A DNA stretch of 64,000 nt from Adhaeribacter pallidiroseus (GCF_003340495.1 NZ_QASA01000001.1:6138001-6202000); one strand, 5' to 3'. Positions 44,036 to 53,810 are shown, numbered from the stretch's first letter. Numbers and translations are program-made. The notes: generated by a model from the letters alone, not told the origin.

Positions 44036-46522
44036 TTAAAACCGAAAAGATACAGTAGTCACAAACTGACGCGGTGGAATCGGGTTCACGCTGTAATTTT
44101 CGTGTACATAGTAATTCAGTTCATTCGTAATGTTGGATATTTTACCCAATATAGAGAACTGCTTGATGTTGTATCCTAAGCTTAAATCCAAGGTAGTAAA
44201 TCCGGTTACCGGAACTAAACGATAATTTAGAGTTCTTTCTACTGTTCCATCAGGCTTGGGTGTTACTACGTGTGTTGTATTCCAACCAGCATTCCGTTCT
44301 CCGGTATAAAAGCCGGATATGCCTACTTTTAGGCCTTTTAACGCCGAAGTTGGAAGCGTGTAGAATAAAGTAGCATTGGCAGTGTGCGCCGGATTACTAA
44401 CTAAGCGTTCTCCTTCTTTATAGCTGCCATTTTCACCGGAAGTTTGAGTATAGCGCATGAAGTTATAGCTATAACCTGCTAAAAAGTTTAATCCTTGGGT
44501 AAGGTTACCACTTAAATCAATTTCGGCCCCATCGCTGGTAGTTTGGCCGGTTAATTCTTTAATGTTTGCATCGGTGTTAATGGTAACGCCGTCGGCCAAG
44601 TATTGGGCTTGCTGGGCTAAATTATTATTAATGATGCGGTACAAAGTAAAGTTGGCCGAAAGTTTATCGTTGAAAAAGTCGTTCTTAATGCCTACTTCAT
44701 ATTGATCAATTATAGAAGGAGCCAGGTTTTCGTTGAAAATATCTCTGCCGGTATTAGGCGTAAAGTTGTTAGAATAGCTGGCAAAGAAGGCCGTGTTAGA
44801 AACCGGCTGGTAAACGATACCTACCCGAGGCGAGAAAGCCCGGTCGTAACGATCAGCGGCCGTAGCGTTAGGGGTTTGCGCATCGGTAGCTACATCGTAA
44901 GTTTTAGCAGCCACTGTTTTCTGATACGACCAACGCAAACCAGCTAATATTTTAAATTTCTCTGAAATTTTGATTAAGTCCTGCACGTAAGATCCAAAAC
45001 GGTAAGTAGGCGTTTCGGTGCGGGTAGTATTAGTAGCCAGCGGCTCATCCGTGCGGGCTACAAACTTAGTTGGGTTGAGGATATTAATAGTATCGTATAC
45101 GCCATCTTTACCCAAGGAAGCTATGTTAAAAGTGTTGGAGGTATTTAAATATCTTTCGGCATCGGTACCCACTAATAATTTGTGTTCCAAAGCTCCCGTG
45201 TTAAAGCTACCGGTTAAATTAACCTGGCCGGTATAGTAGTCTTCGGCTATTTTGGAGCGGGTTAGTTTACGGCCCCAATCTCCGTTAGCCAGCGCTTGAA
45301 TCCGTTCCGTAGAGAAATAATCACGATCAAACACTTGGTTCGAGCCCATTACGCTCAACTTCCAGGAGTTGTTAATTTGGTGGTTGATATTAACGGAAGC
45401 CGTACGTTGTTCTATTTCGTTATAAGCCCAAGGCGCGTTATAAAAACTGGAGCGAGAAATAGATGTAGGAATCTTGCTATCTAATGTTCCAATGCCAAAA
45501 TCCGGGGTTAAATCAGCTTTTAAATAATCGCCCTGTACTAAAATTTCGGTTTTAGCCCCTAATTTATAAAGTAAAGAAGGGTTTACGTAAAGCCGTTTAG
45601 ATTCTACATTCTTGCGGTAACTCTCCGCCGTTTCGTAAGTACCAATTATCCGGAAGGCCAGGTTTTTAGAAATCGGACCGTATACATCCACAATGGGCTT
45701 CCATAAATTATAGCTACCGGCCCGGAGCGATACTTCGCCGCCGTATTCAAATTTAGGCTGTTTGGTAACCATGTTGATTACCGCGCCACCGCTTACGTTG
45801 CCGTAAAGTAAAGCCGCGCTGCCTTTCAAAACTTCTACTTTTTCTAAAGTACTGGCTTCCGGAATAGCGCCGCTGTTTACCCGGGCTCCGTTGCGCATAA
45901 TATTGTTAGCGCCTAAGTTATAACCACGGGCAAAAAAAGTTTCGGAAGTAGTACCGCGGGTAGTGCCTAAACTAACGCCGTTTACGTTTTTAATAACATC
46001 GCTTAATTTAGAAGCTTGCTGGTCGGCGATTACCTGGCTGTTTACAATGGTAACGCTTTGGGGTAAATCCAGGGGCGCGATGGCAATTTTGCCCATCGTT
46101 ACGGGTGTTTTGTTTTTGCTCCGGGTAGCGGTAACCATTACTTCGGTTAATTGCTGCGAGCTTTTAGGTAAGGTAAACTCCGCAGAACTAGTTTCGTTGT
46201 TGGTAACCGCAATCTGGATTTCCTGAGCCTCTAAACCAATAAAAGTAGCAACCAGCGTGTATTCGCCTTCTTTTAAATTTTTAATGTGAAATTTGCCATC
46301 TTCTGATGATACCGCCCCTTTATTACTGCCTTTTATATAAATATTCACGAATCCTACCGGGTTACCATCAGTAGAACGCACTAATCCTTTAATACCACCA
46401 CTCGCTATATTTTCAGTAGCAAGTGCAAAGTTCTGCGCAGAAGTAACGAAAGGGTTGATAGTGGCAAGAGAAAGAGAGAATATACATAATAGGAGCTTAG
46501 TAGGTAGATACGAGTGGGTCAT
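44036..46522 (-). CDS. TonB-dependent siderophore receptor
   Basis: 828 aa from ATG 46522 (MTHSYLPTKLLLCIFSLSLA); the frame is open further upstream but the signal peptide fixes this start. Order: signal peptide, carboxypeptidase-regulatory-like beta-sandwich (IKGLVRSTDGNPVGFVNIYI), TonB-box/plug (DLPQSVTIVNSQVI, VEVLKGSAALLYGNVSGGAV) and a 22-strand barrel ending with the OMP C-terminal Phe (TTVSFRF). The plug resembles FhuA-type ferric siderophore receptors. Probable outer-membrane import of a ferric siderophore powered by TonB/ExbBD. Followed by the PepSY protein. Confidence 0.92.
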   Translation of the reverse strand: MTHSYLPTKLLLCIFSLSLATINPFVTSAQNFALATENIASGGIKGLVRSTDGNPVGFVNIYIKGSNKGAVSSEDGKFHIKNLKEGEYTLVATFIGLEAQEIQIAVTNNETSSAEFTLPKSSQQLTEVMVTATRSKNKTPVTMGKIAIAPLDLPQSVTIVNSQVIADQQASKLSDVIKNVNGVSLGTTRGTTSETFFARGYNLGANNIMRNGARVNSGAIPEASTLEKVEVLKGSAALLYGNVSGGAVINMVTKQPKFEYGGEVSLRAGSYNLWKPIVDVYGPISKNLAFRIIGTYETAESYRKNVESKRLYVNPSLLYKLGAKTEILVQGDYLKADLTPDFGIGTLDSKIPTSISRSSFYNAPWAYNEIEQRTASVNINHQINNSWKLSVMGSNQVFDRDYFSTERIQALANGDWGRKLTRSKIAEDYYTGQVNLTGSFNTGALEHKLLVGTDAERYLNTSNTFNIASLGKDGVYDTINILNPTKFVARTDEPLATNTTRTETPTYRFGSYVQDLIKISEKFKILAGLRWSYQKTVAAKTYDVATDAQTPNATAADRYDRAFSPRVGIVYQPVSNTAFFASYSNNFTPNTGRDIFNENLAPSIIDQYEVGIKNDFFNDKLSANFTLYRIINNNLAQQAQYLADGVTINTDANIKELTGQTTSDGAEIDLSGNLTQGLNFLAGYSYNFMRYTQTSGENGSYKEGERLVSNPAHTANATLFYTLPTSALKGLKVGISGFYTGERNAGWNTTHVVTPKPDGTVERTLNYRLVPVTGFTTLDLSLGYNIKQFSILGKISNITNELNYYVHENYSVNPIPPRQFVTTVSFRF

Positions 46523-46752
46523 AGAATGTATGATTGTGTTTATTAAGATTAATTCTAAATTGATGCAAAGCAAACAGTTATTTAGAATCAATCCAAATTA
46601 ATTTAACAATAAATTTTGAGTACCAGGAACTAAAAACATTCTGGACAAGTGGGTTTAGGCTACTATCGTAATTAACCGGACGAAATTTTAAAAAAATACC
46701 TATACTTAAACGCAAACACGCAACAGTTGCCTGTTTTTGAAATTTAACGAAT

Positions 46753-47388
46753 ATGTATACCCATCAAAAAAAATATATTACCGCTGGTAAGCCAATCGAA
46801 GAAACTAATAAAGCTATCCTCTTTATTCATGGCCGGGGCGCTTCCGCCGAGAGTATTTTAACTTTAAGCGAGCACTTGGACGTAGCAGATTTTTCGTTGT
46901 TTGCCCCGCAAGCCACTAATAACAGTTGGTACCCTTACAGTTTTATGGCCCCGGAAGTGCAAAACCAACCAGCTTTAGATTCCGCAATAGAGATATTGCA
47001 GGAACTCCTTGATAGTATTCTGGCTCAAGGAGTCAAAAGTGAAAATATTTATTTATTAGGTTTCTCGCAGGGCGCTTGCTTAACGGCCGAGTTTGCGACC
47101 CGAAATGCGCAGCGCTACGGCGGGTTAATCATTTTTACGGGCGGTTTAATCGGGCAGGAAATAAATACCAGCCGTTATACTGGTGACTTTGCCGGCACCC
47201 CGGTTCTAATAACTACCGGCGACCCCGATCCGCACGTACCCGTAAGCCGCGTAAACGAAACCATAAAAATTATGGAAGAAAAAGGCGCTAAAATAATTTC
47301 TAAAATTTATCCGCGGCGGCCACACACTATTTTGCCGGAAGAAATAGAATTTGCTAAATCGATCCTGAGTACAAATCACTCAAATTAG
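46753..47388 (+). CDS. Alpha/beta hydrolase, carboxylesterase/phospholipase family
   Basis: 211 aa, no signal peptide, cytoplasmic. Oxyanion-hole region AILFIHGRGASAESIL. The nucleophile elbow is S105 in YLLGFSQGACLT. The acid is the Asp in TTGDPDPHVPVSR. The catalytic His is in YPRRPHTILPEE. Size and motif spacing match the abhydrolase_2 carboxylesterase group (YpfH/phospholipase-like). Short-chain ester substrates are likely; the physiological substrate is unknown. Convergent with the next TonB receptor gene. Confidence 0.88.
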   Translation: MYTHQKKYITAGKPIEETNKAILFIHGRGASAESILTLSEHLDVADFSLFAPQATNNSWYPYSFMAPEVQNQPALDSAIEILQELLDSILAQGVKSENIYLLGFSQGACLTAEFATRNAQRYGGLIIFTGGLIGQEINTSRYTGDFAGTPVLITTGDPDPHVPVSRVNETIKIMEEKGAKIISKIYPRRPHTILPEEIEFAKSILSTNHSN

Positions 47389-47418
47389 GGTTGTTACAGT
47401 TCTAATAGAATCTAAAAT

Positions 47419-47452
47419 AAAAAAAGGTAGCCTGATTGCTACCTTTTTTATT
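47419..47452. terminator. Bidirectional terminator between esterase and TonB receptor genes
   Basis: The stem AAAAAGGTAGC/GCTACCTTTTT with CTGATT loop has T-tracts in both directions between convergent genes. Confidence 0.85.
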
Positions 47453-47504
47453 CGTCGCTGGTATTATTTAAAAAGCTATTAAAAGCCTAAAAATTTAAAA
47501 AAAC

Positions 47505-49934
47505 TTAGTTCTCCCCCTCTAAAGGTCCTTTGCCTACCTTCTTAGCTTGGTGCAGCCGGTAGTTAAGCGTTAAATTAACTTGCCGTAAACGCCCTTGCGA
47601 ATTGCTTTCCGTGTAGAAATTATCGCCTTCAAAAGTAGACCGGAACCGGCGGGAGTTAAAAACATCGATTACATTGAGCGTAAGGGTGCCGTTATTTTTT
47701 AAAATATCGCGGCTTAAAGCTAAATCTAATGCCGCAATGCCTTTTTGTTTGCCTTGGGGCATTTGCTGCGGCGCCTGGTAATTACCGCGCAACTGAAAAT
47801 CCGTGTTTTTCCAGAGCGTGAACCGCGAGGTTTTCCGGACGAACCAGCTGTATGTATCGCTTTGGAAATCTTCGCTTAAATTTTTACCATCAATCATGGC
47901 CCGGAAAAAGTTAAAGCTACCGTCTATTTTCCACCAGTCGAAAGGATTATACGATAAGGCAAACTCGGCTCCATATGAATCTTCCGTAGCCAGGTTTTCG
48001 GGCAAGGTACTGGAGTAACCTTGCGCATCTACCCGCCGAATACGCAAAATTTTATCGATGGTATACCGGTAGTAGATGGAGGAACTAACCGAGCCTTTGT
48101 CGAAGTACTTAATATGGCCCAACTCGTACGCATCCGTAAACTCAGGGTTTAGATCGGGGTTACCGCTGAAAAAGTTACGGTTATCGCTAAATGTCATAAA
48201 CGGACTTAAATCGTTGTATTGTGGGCGGCGTACCCGGCGGCTATAACTTAATTGCAGGGCGTGTTGTTTGGGTAAATCGTAGGTAAGGTGCACGCTCGGA
48301 AACAGGTTGGCATAGCTGCGGTCGTTTACTTCGTTGGTTTTTTTGAGGGTAGTCGTTACGCCAGTCCACTCGGCCCGTAAACCGGCCTGGTAGGTAAACT
48401 TACCCGATTTATTGCCCACAATGCCGTACAGCGCATGAATATTTTCTTCGTACAAAAAGTTGTTGGTTAAACTATCCAGCGGATTCCAGGGGCCATCGGC
48501 AATTTGCTCGGTTAAAGAGTAATTGTTGGTCATGTCGCGGGAACTGCTGCGCAAACCGGCTTCCAGTTTCCCGTCTTTGCCGAAAGGCTGTACGTAATCA
48601 ATCTGAGCTAATAATTGTTTTTCGGTTTCATCGTTGAGTGAGCGTTGCAGGATGTACGGCCCGTTGAAGGTATTGCCATCGGGGTTAAAGGTTTGCTGCC
48701 CGTAGTACTGATCTGATTTTTCCCAGTTATCCAGAAAGCGTAAATCCACGTTTAGCTCGTGTCCTTCGCGGGTAAAACTTTTTTTGTAACTCAAGGCGTA
48801 TTCCGAGTTGGGCTCCGTTTCGGTTTCGTCCTGGGTACGATTGGTGATACTTTGTAGATTAGTGGTATTCGACAGATAATCCAGGTATTCAATATCCGAG
48901 AAACGTTTGCCTTTGCTGAGGCGGTAGGTATAAGCAGCCGTTAATACATTCTTCGGATTGAAAAAGTAATCCAATCCCGCCCGGGCACTGTTGTTTAAGC
49001 CTTTTAGCTTGCTTTCGGAACGTTGGCGGGTAATAAACGTGGAGTCGTTGCGGTACACTTCCTGGTACAAGGAGCCGCGACCGGGAGCGTTGCGGTAGGA
49101 CGCGGTGTAATTCACGAAAAAATTTAAATTTTTGCGGCGGTAGTTTACGTTCGCCCCAATCCCGAAATTATCGGGGTTACCGGTAATTACATCGAAGGAG
49201 CCGTTAATGCCTTCTTTGCGTTCTTTTTTAAGCACAATGTTAATAATACCGCCCATGCCTTCGGCTTCGTAGCGGGCCGAGGGATTGGTAATGACTTCGA
49301 CGCGTTCAATGCTGCTGCCCTGGAGTTGCTGCAAACCGCTCCCGCCTTTAAAACTTACTAAACCCGAAGGTTTGCCATCGATCAAAATCCGGACGCTGCC
49401 GCTACCTCGTAAACTCACGTTACCGTCGCCATCTACCGCCACGGAGGGTACGTTATTTAAAATATCGGCGGCGGTTCCGCCCTGGTTGGCTAAATCTTTC
49501 CCGACGTTAAATACTTTTTTATCTAAGCTTAACTCCATCTGGCTCCGTTCGCCTTGTACCACTACTTCCTGCAGCATTTCGGCGCTGGTTTTAATAATTA
49601 ATGCACCCAAATCTACATCCTGCGCTACTACCCGCACATTCGGCATAATTCGTTCGCGGTAAGAAACCATGCTGATTTTTACATAATAAGTGCCGGGCTT
49701 CGTAGCTAAAGCAAATTTACCCGCTTCATCCGCCGACATACCGGTCACCAAACTGGAATCTGCGGACCGGTACAAGCCGACACTGCTAAACGGCACGGGT
49801 GCTTTTTGACCATCCTGCACGGTGCCCCGCACAAAAAAAGATCCATCGGGTGAGCCTTGGGCTAATGCTTGACCAGCCACCAGCAGCAATAACAGCCAGC
49901 AATTTTTTCTAATCAAAGTAAAAAATAGAATCAT
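47505..49934 (-). CDS. TonB-dependent receptor, outer-membrane beta-barrel family
   Basis: 809 aa. Signal peptide (LLLLLVAGQALAQG), carboxypeptidase-regulatory-like domain (about 30-115: FFVRGTVQDGQKAPVPFSSV), plug (about 125-220: NVPSVAVDGDGNVSLRGSGS, IERVEVITNPSARYEAEGMG) and a large barrel (about 230-800) of the OMP_b-brl_3 type. Unlike the siderophore receptor, it does not end in an aromatic residue (GPLEGEN). Substrate unknown; there is no SusD partner, so a polysaccharide role is unlikely. The recurrent A/T motif lies immediately after its stop codon. Confidence 0.88.
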   Translation of the reverse strand: MILFFTLIRKNCWLLLLLVAGQALAQGSPDGSFFVRGTVQDGQKAPVPFSSVGLYRSADSSLVTGMSADEAGKFALATKPGTYYVKISMVSYRERIMPNVRVVAQDVDLGALIIKTSAEMLQEVVVQGERSQMELSLDKKVFNVGKDLANQGGTAADILNNVPSVAVDGDGNVSLRGSGSVRILIDGKPSGLVSFKGGSGLQQLQGSSIERVEVITNPSARYEAEGMGGIINIVLKKERKEGINGSFDVITGNPDNFGIGANVNYRRKNLNFFVNYTASYRNAPGRGSLYQEVYRNDSTFITRQRSESKLKGLNNSARAGLDYFFNPKNVLTAAYTYRLSKGKRFSDIEYLDYLSNTTNLQSITNRTQDETETEPNSEYALSYKKSFTREGHELNVDLRFLDNWEKSDQYYGQQTFNPDGNTFNGPYILQRSLNDETEKQLLAQIDYVQPFGKDGKLEAGLRSSSRDMTNNYSLTEQIADGPWNPLDSLTNNFLYEENIHALYGIVGNKSGKFTYQAGLRAEWTGVTTTLKKTNEVNDRSYANLFPSVHLTYDLPKQHALQLSYSRRVRRPQYNDLSPFMTFSDNRNFFSGNPDLNPEFTDAYELGHIKYFDKGSVSSSIYYRYTIDKILRIRRVDAQGYSSTLPENLATEDSYGAEFALSYNPFDWWKIDGSFNFFRAMIDGKNLSEDFQSDTYSWFVRKTSRFTLWKNTDFQLRGNYQAPQQMPQGKQKGIAALDLALSRDILKNNGTLTLNVIDVFNSRRFRSTFEGDNFYTESNSQGRLRQVNLTLNYRLHQAKKVGKGPLEGEN

Positions 49935-50187
49935 AAGGTAAGGGTAGCGTTAGGCAAATAAAGTTTTATAAATGTGGCTCAAGACTTTGAAGCAATTCTG
50001 AAGTTTTTACCAGAATTTAACTTTACGAGGAAAATAGATTGTATTGCCGGTTAGATTGGCGCAAAATAAAGGTTGAAAGGGATTAAACCTAAACTTGTGG
50101 TTAGCGCCTATACAAAAATTTAAAAAATCTCGCTTAAACAAGCATGAATTTTAAAAATAAATAGGAAGAAGATATTTTTCTAACTCT

Positions 50188-50388
50188 GTTCTTTGGAGCC
50201 TTTTCAAGCCTCCATGTGCTGGTGCTAACCAGTTCGAAAGTTCAAGTTTGCCTCGTGGCCGGCGGGCCTCGTTTGGCTCTTCCGGGCTGGTCTAAGCTCT
50301 CTTTCCTCGCTCCACTGCGGAATGCTGCGCACCGGAACCTTAGAAGGCCCTCCACAGCCAAACTGGTGTCAGTTGCGTTTAGCTAACG
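50188..50388 (-). repeat. Interspersed repeat, copy A
   Basis: About 200 bp, non-coding, GC-richer than its surroundings. Read on the minus strand it runs GTTAGCTAAACGCAACTGAC, then CCAGTTTGGCTGTGGAG, AAGGTTCCGGTG, GAAGAGCCAAACGAGGCC, GGTTAGCACCAG and ends near AGGCTCCAAAG. The same ordered blocks occur in copies B (50621-50822) and C (60626-60808). Copies A and B are inverted relative to each other. Confidence 0.8.
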
Positions 50389-50408
50389 CTTCAATCCCTT
50401 ATTAAATA

Positions 50409-50545
50409 AAGTATATGGACAAAATTAGGTTGAAGTAAATTCTAACTTTATGTGAATGTCCTTCAGGGAGAACCCATTTGGCTAAGTAACTAAATAGATT
50501 CCTCCTGAATGACAGAAAAAGGTTTCCTAATTTGTCCTTTTACTT
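50409..50545. mobile_element. MITE-like element with about 20-bp terminal inverted repeats
   Basis: AAGTATATGGACAAAATTAG at 50409 and its imperfect complement ending at 50545 (AAGTAAAAGGACAAATTAGG on the minus strand) bracket 137 bp without a gene. Inside, TTCAGG near 50462 pairs with CCTGAA near 50506 to form a nested stem. The size and terminal repeats suggest a non-autonomous transposable element or IS remnant. No clear target duplication is visible. Confidence 0.5.
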
Positions 50546-50620
50546 GATATTATGAAAATACTTGAGTAACATCCATTTAATTGCTCTACACTTCCAAATA
50601 CCGGTTCCACCAAGAAAGCC

Positions 50621-50822
50621 GTAGCTAAGAGAATCTGACATCAGTTTGGCTGTGGAGCACCTGCTAGGGTTCCGGTGCCGCAGGCATTCCGCAGACGGAG
50701 TCGAGGAAAGGAAGGCTAGCGAGGGCGGAAGAGCCAAACGGGGCCCGCCGGCCAGGAGGCAAACTCAGCCTTGTGAAACTAGGTAGCACCAATGACTAGA
50801 GACGGGAACCGACTCTAAAGAT
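50621..50822 (+). repeat. Interspersed repeat, copy B
   Basis: About 200 bp, inverted with respect to copy A. Shared blocks: GTAGCTAAGAGAATCTGACA, CAGTTTGGCTGTGGAG, GGGTTCCGGTGC, GGCATTCCGCAG, GAAGAGCCAAACGGGGCCCG, GGTAGCACCAATGACTAGAG and GAACCGACTC. No coding frame. Confidence 0.8.
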
Positions 50823-50883
50823 TAGCCGGAGAAAACGCTACTAATGCTTGATAAAAGTTACGTAGTAAGAGCTTTTCAGCAAA

Positions 50884-50922
50884 ACAAAAAAGGGTGGCTC
50901 TTTCGGAACCACCCTTTTTTAC
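50884..50922 (-). terminator. typA terminator
   Basis: A 12-bp stem (50886-50897 with 50909-50920) with T-tracts on both sides, 19 nt beyond the typA stop; the A/T motif 50926-50938 lies between. Confidence 0.88.
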
Positions 50923-50938
50923 TAAAAATTTAAAAAAA

Positions 50939-52744
50939 TCAATCTTCTTTCCGCTCGTACCGTTTCCGGTCGTTTTCGTCAAGGTAAATTTTTCGCATCC
51001 GGATGCTCTTGGGCGTTACTTCGAGGTACTCATCTTTCTGGATGTATTCCATGGCTTCTTCCAAGGAAAACTGGATTTTAGGTACAATGCGTACGTTGTT
51101 ATCCGAACCGGAAGCCCGCATGTTGGTTAACTGCTTACCTTTCTGAATGTTCACGGTTAAGTCGTTGCCGCGGCTGTGCTCGCCAATTACCTGGCCCATG
51201 TACACATCTTCGCCGGGCTCCACAAAAAATACACCCCGATCCTGTAGTTTATCAATGGAATAAGCCGTACCTGGTCCGTTTTCCATGGCGATTAAAGAAC
51301 CGTTGATGCGGCCCGGAATGGTACCTTTGTAAGGCTCGTAGCTCTGGAAACGGTGGTTCATAATAGCCTCACCAGCCGTAGCAGTTAAAACGTTATTCCG
51401 TAAACCAATTAATCCGCGCGCCGGAATGTTAAATTCCAAATGCTGCAAGTCGCCTTTCGGCTCCATAATGGTTAATTCGCCTTTACGTTGGGTTACCAGC
51501 TCAATTACTTTACCCGACGATTCTTCTGGTACGTCTACTACCAAGTGCTCAATCGGTTCGTGGCGCTGATCGTCAATATCTTTAAATAATACCTGCGGCT
51601 GGCCTACCTGTAATTCATAACCTTCGCGGCGCATGGTTTCAATTAAAACCGACAAGTGCAGAATACCGCGGCCATAAACCAGGAAGGTATCTTCTTTATC
51701 CGTTTCTTCTACCCGCAAAGCCAGGTTTTTCTCCGTTTCTTTAAATAAGCGGTCGCGTAAGTGGCGCGAAGTAACAAATTTACCTTCTTTTCCAAAGAAC
51801 GGCGAGTTGTTAATGGTAAACAACATGTTCATGGTAGGCTCGTCAATGGAAATGCGCTCCAATGGTTCCGGATTTTCAAAGTCAGCCAAAGTATCGCCAA
51901 TGTCAAAACCTTCGATGCCGGTAATAGCGCAGATTTCGCCGGAAGAAACCGACTCTACTTTTACTTTACCTAGGCCTTCGAAAACCTGCAGTTCTTTAAT
52001 TTTTACTTTTTTAATGCTGCCATCGCGCTTGCACAAGCTCATGTTGGCACCTTCATTTAAAGTACCGCGGTGAACCCGCCCAATGGCAATCCGGCCCACA
52101 AACGAAGAATAATCCAACGACGTAATCTGCATTTGCGGCGTACCTTCGCGGGTAGGGGCCGGCGGAATCACTTCGATAATGGCATCGAACAACGGTATGA
52201 TATTGTCAGTTTTTTCGCGCCAATCGCGGCTCATCCAGCCTTGTTTCGAAGAACCATACAGGGTTACAAAGTCTAACTGGTCTTCGGTAGCATCCAGGTT
52301 AAACATTAAATCAAATACCTGTTCGTGTACTTCGTCGGGGCGGCAGTTTTCTTTATCTACCTTGTTTACCACCACAATCGGTTTTAAACCCAACTGAATC
52401 GCTTTGCTTAATACAAATCGGGTTTGAGGCATCGCGCCTTCAAAAGCATCCACCAGCAGCAATACGCCATCGGCCATTTTTAGAACGCGTTCCACTTCCC
52501 CGCCAAAGTCGGCGTGACCCGGGGTATCGATAATGTTAATTTTTACATCTTTATAACGCACCGACACGTTTTTAGAAACAATGGTAATACCACGTTCGCG
52601 TTCCAGATCGTTATTGTCCAGAATCAGGTCGTCGAAATGCTGGTGGGCGTCAAATATTTTAGAGGCATGAATAATTTTGTCGACGAGCGTGGTTTTGCCG
52701 TGGTCAACGTGCGCGATAATCGCGATATTTCTAATACTTTGCAT
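50939..52744 (-). CDS. typA: Ribosome-associated GTPase TypA/BipA
   Basis: 601 aa, the usual length. Translational GTPase acting on the 50S subunit, involved in ribosome assembly and stress adaptation. The G domain has G1 AHVDHGKTTL (residues 11-20), G2 RERGITI, G3 DTPGHADFGGEVERVLKMAD and G4 VVNKVDKE. Domain II (about 200-300), an EF-G-like domain III and domain V, and the TypA-specific C-terminal domain (about 480-601, FQSYEPYKGTIPGRINGSLI, FVEPGEDVYMGQVIGEHSRG) follow. Single gene with promoter and terminator. Confidence 0.96.
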   Translation of the reverse strand: MQSIRNIAIIAHVDHGKTTLVDKIIHASKIFDAHQHFDDLILDNNDLERERGITIVSKNVSVRYKDVKINIIDTPGHADFGGEVERVLKMADGVLLLVDAFEGAMPQTRFVLSKAIQLGLKPIVVVNKVDKENCRPDEVHEQVFDLMFNLDATEDQLDFVTLYGSSKQGWMSRDWREKTDNIIPLFDAIIEVIPPAPTREGTPQMQITSLDYSSFVGRIAIGRVHRGTLNEGANMSLCKRDGSIKKVKIKELQVFEGLGKVKVESVSSGEICAITGIEGFDIGDTLADFENPEPLERISIDEPTMNMLFTINNSPFFGKEGKFVTSRHLRDRLFKETEKNLALRVEETDKEDTFLVYGRGILHLSVLIETMRREGYELQVGQPQVLFKDIDDQRHEPIEHLVVDVPEESSGKVIELVTQRKGELTIMEPKGDLQHLEFNIPARGLIGLRNNVLTATAGEAIMNHRFQSYEPYKGTIPGRINGSLIAMENGPGTAYSIDKLQDRGVFFVEPGEDVYMGQVIGEHSRGNDLTVNIQKGKQLTNMRASGSDNNVRIVPKIQFSLEEAMEYIQKDEYLEVTPKSIRMRKIYLDENDRKRYERKED

Positions 52745-52764
52745 CGGTAATTTTATTGAAGCCG

Positions 52765-52772
52765 CAAAGGTA
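52765..52772 (-). promoter_or_regulatory. Candidate -7 promoter element of typA
   Basis: On the minus strand TACCTTTG matches TAnnTTTG exactly and lies 20 bp before the typA ATG, giving a very short leader. No good -33 is evident. Confidence 0.45.
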
Positions 52773-52835
52773 CGGATTTTTAAATGAATAATGAAGGTTG
52801 CCGGCTTTTAAGTTTCTAATTAACAAAAGGATAAT

Positions 52836-52853
52836 TTACCAGGTTCCTGGTAA
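52836..52853. repeat. Perfect 8-bp palindrome
   Basis: TTACCAGG-TT-CCTGGTAA between the divergent typA and lipoprotein msrB genes; a possible operator. Confidence 0.4.
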
Positions 52854-53006
52854 TAGAGTTTAGATCAATCCGAAAGGCCAATTATTTGCGTATAATAGTG
52901 TAACCACCTAAATACTAAAATAGGACGGAGAGTGGAAGGCAAAAAGTATTTTTAAAACAAAAGCTTCCGTAACCTGCTTAAAATTAAAAATTTAAAAAAT
53001 TGTAAA

Positions 53007-53555
53007 ATGAAAGTTGTTTTATATGGCATTGCGGCGCTTTTACTCTCGGTAACAGCGTGCGCCCAACATACCGAAAAAGCCCCCGCCGGCGAAACTACCG
53101 CTGAGTCTGGACAGGCACCGGTACCCACCCAAAAAGTGAATAGTTTAAATAAAGCCGGACAGCCCGCTAAAATTAAAAAATCCAATGCCGAATGGAAAGC
53201 CATTCTAACGCCGGAACAATATTACGTAATGCGTGAAAAAGGCACCGAACGGGCTTTCAGTGGAAAATACGATCATAACGTAGACCACGGCATTTACAAA
53301 TGCGCCGCCTGCGGTCTGGAATTGTTTTCTTCCGAAACCAAGTTTGATTCCGGTACCGGCTGGCCTAGTTTCTACAAACCGTTGAATAACAAAAATGTAA
53401 AAGAAAAGCGCGACATGAGCGATGGTATGATTCGCACGGAAGTATTGTGTAACCGTTGCGATGGTCACTTAGGCCACGTGTTCGACGATGGTCCCAAACC
53501 AACCGGCTTGCGCTACTGTCTTAATTCAGTTTCGTTGGCTTTCGAGAAAAAGTAG
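53007..53555 (+). CDS. msrB: Lipoprotein peptide-methionine (R)-S-oxide reductase
   Basis: 182 aa. The N-terminal lipoprotein signal ([11 protein letters not shown]) places the protein in the envelope, unlike the cytoplasmic MsrB at 20.3 kb. A linker (about 20-65) precedes the MsrB domain: zinc Cys pairs in [10 protein letters not shown] and [13 protein letters not shown], and the catalytic Cys in LRYCLNSVS. The resolving-Cys position has Thr (DSGTGWPSF), so recycling must use another thiol. Role: repair of oxidised methionine in periplasmic or outer-membrane proteins. Terminator downstream. Confidence 0.92.
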   Translation: MKVVLYGIAALLLSVTACAQHTEKAPAGETTAESGQAPVPTQKVNSLNKAGQPAKIKKSNAEWKAILTPEQYYVMREKGTERAFSGKYDHNVDHGIYKCAACGLELFSSETKFDSGTGWPSFYKPLNNKNVKEKRDMSDGMIRTEVLCNRCDGHLGHVFDDGPKPTGLRYCLNSVSLAFEKK

Positions 53556-53643
53556 ATCAGTCGATGGTCACTAGTGGACGGAGGTTTATTGGTTGATTTG
53601 TTGGATGGATTTTAAAAAATTATATAGTTAGAAGCAACGAAAG

Positions 53644-53672
53644 CACCTGTTAACAGCAGGTGTTTTTTTTTA
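53644..53672 (+). terminator. Terminator of lipoprotein msrB
   Basis: CACCTG/CAGGTG stem with TTAACAG loop followed by at least nine Ts. Confidence 0.8.
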
Positions 53673-53810
53673 TTACTTGTACAGCAGAATATACGAGTAC
53701 CTTTCCTTATTATCCTGTCAAACATTTCTGAGGACCATCGACTATCGGCTAAATAACAATTCCTATCCCGTGCGCGTACATCCAAGTCAGAACAAATGTG
53801 AATGTAAAAA

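Noticed and set aside
50540-50737. 65-codon minus-strand frame
   Set aside because: Falls mostly within repeat copy B and is not preserved in copies A and C.
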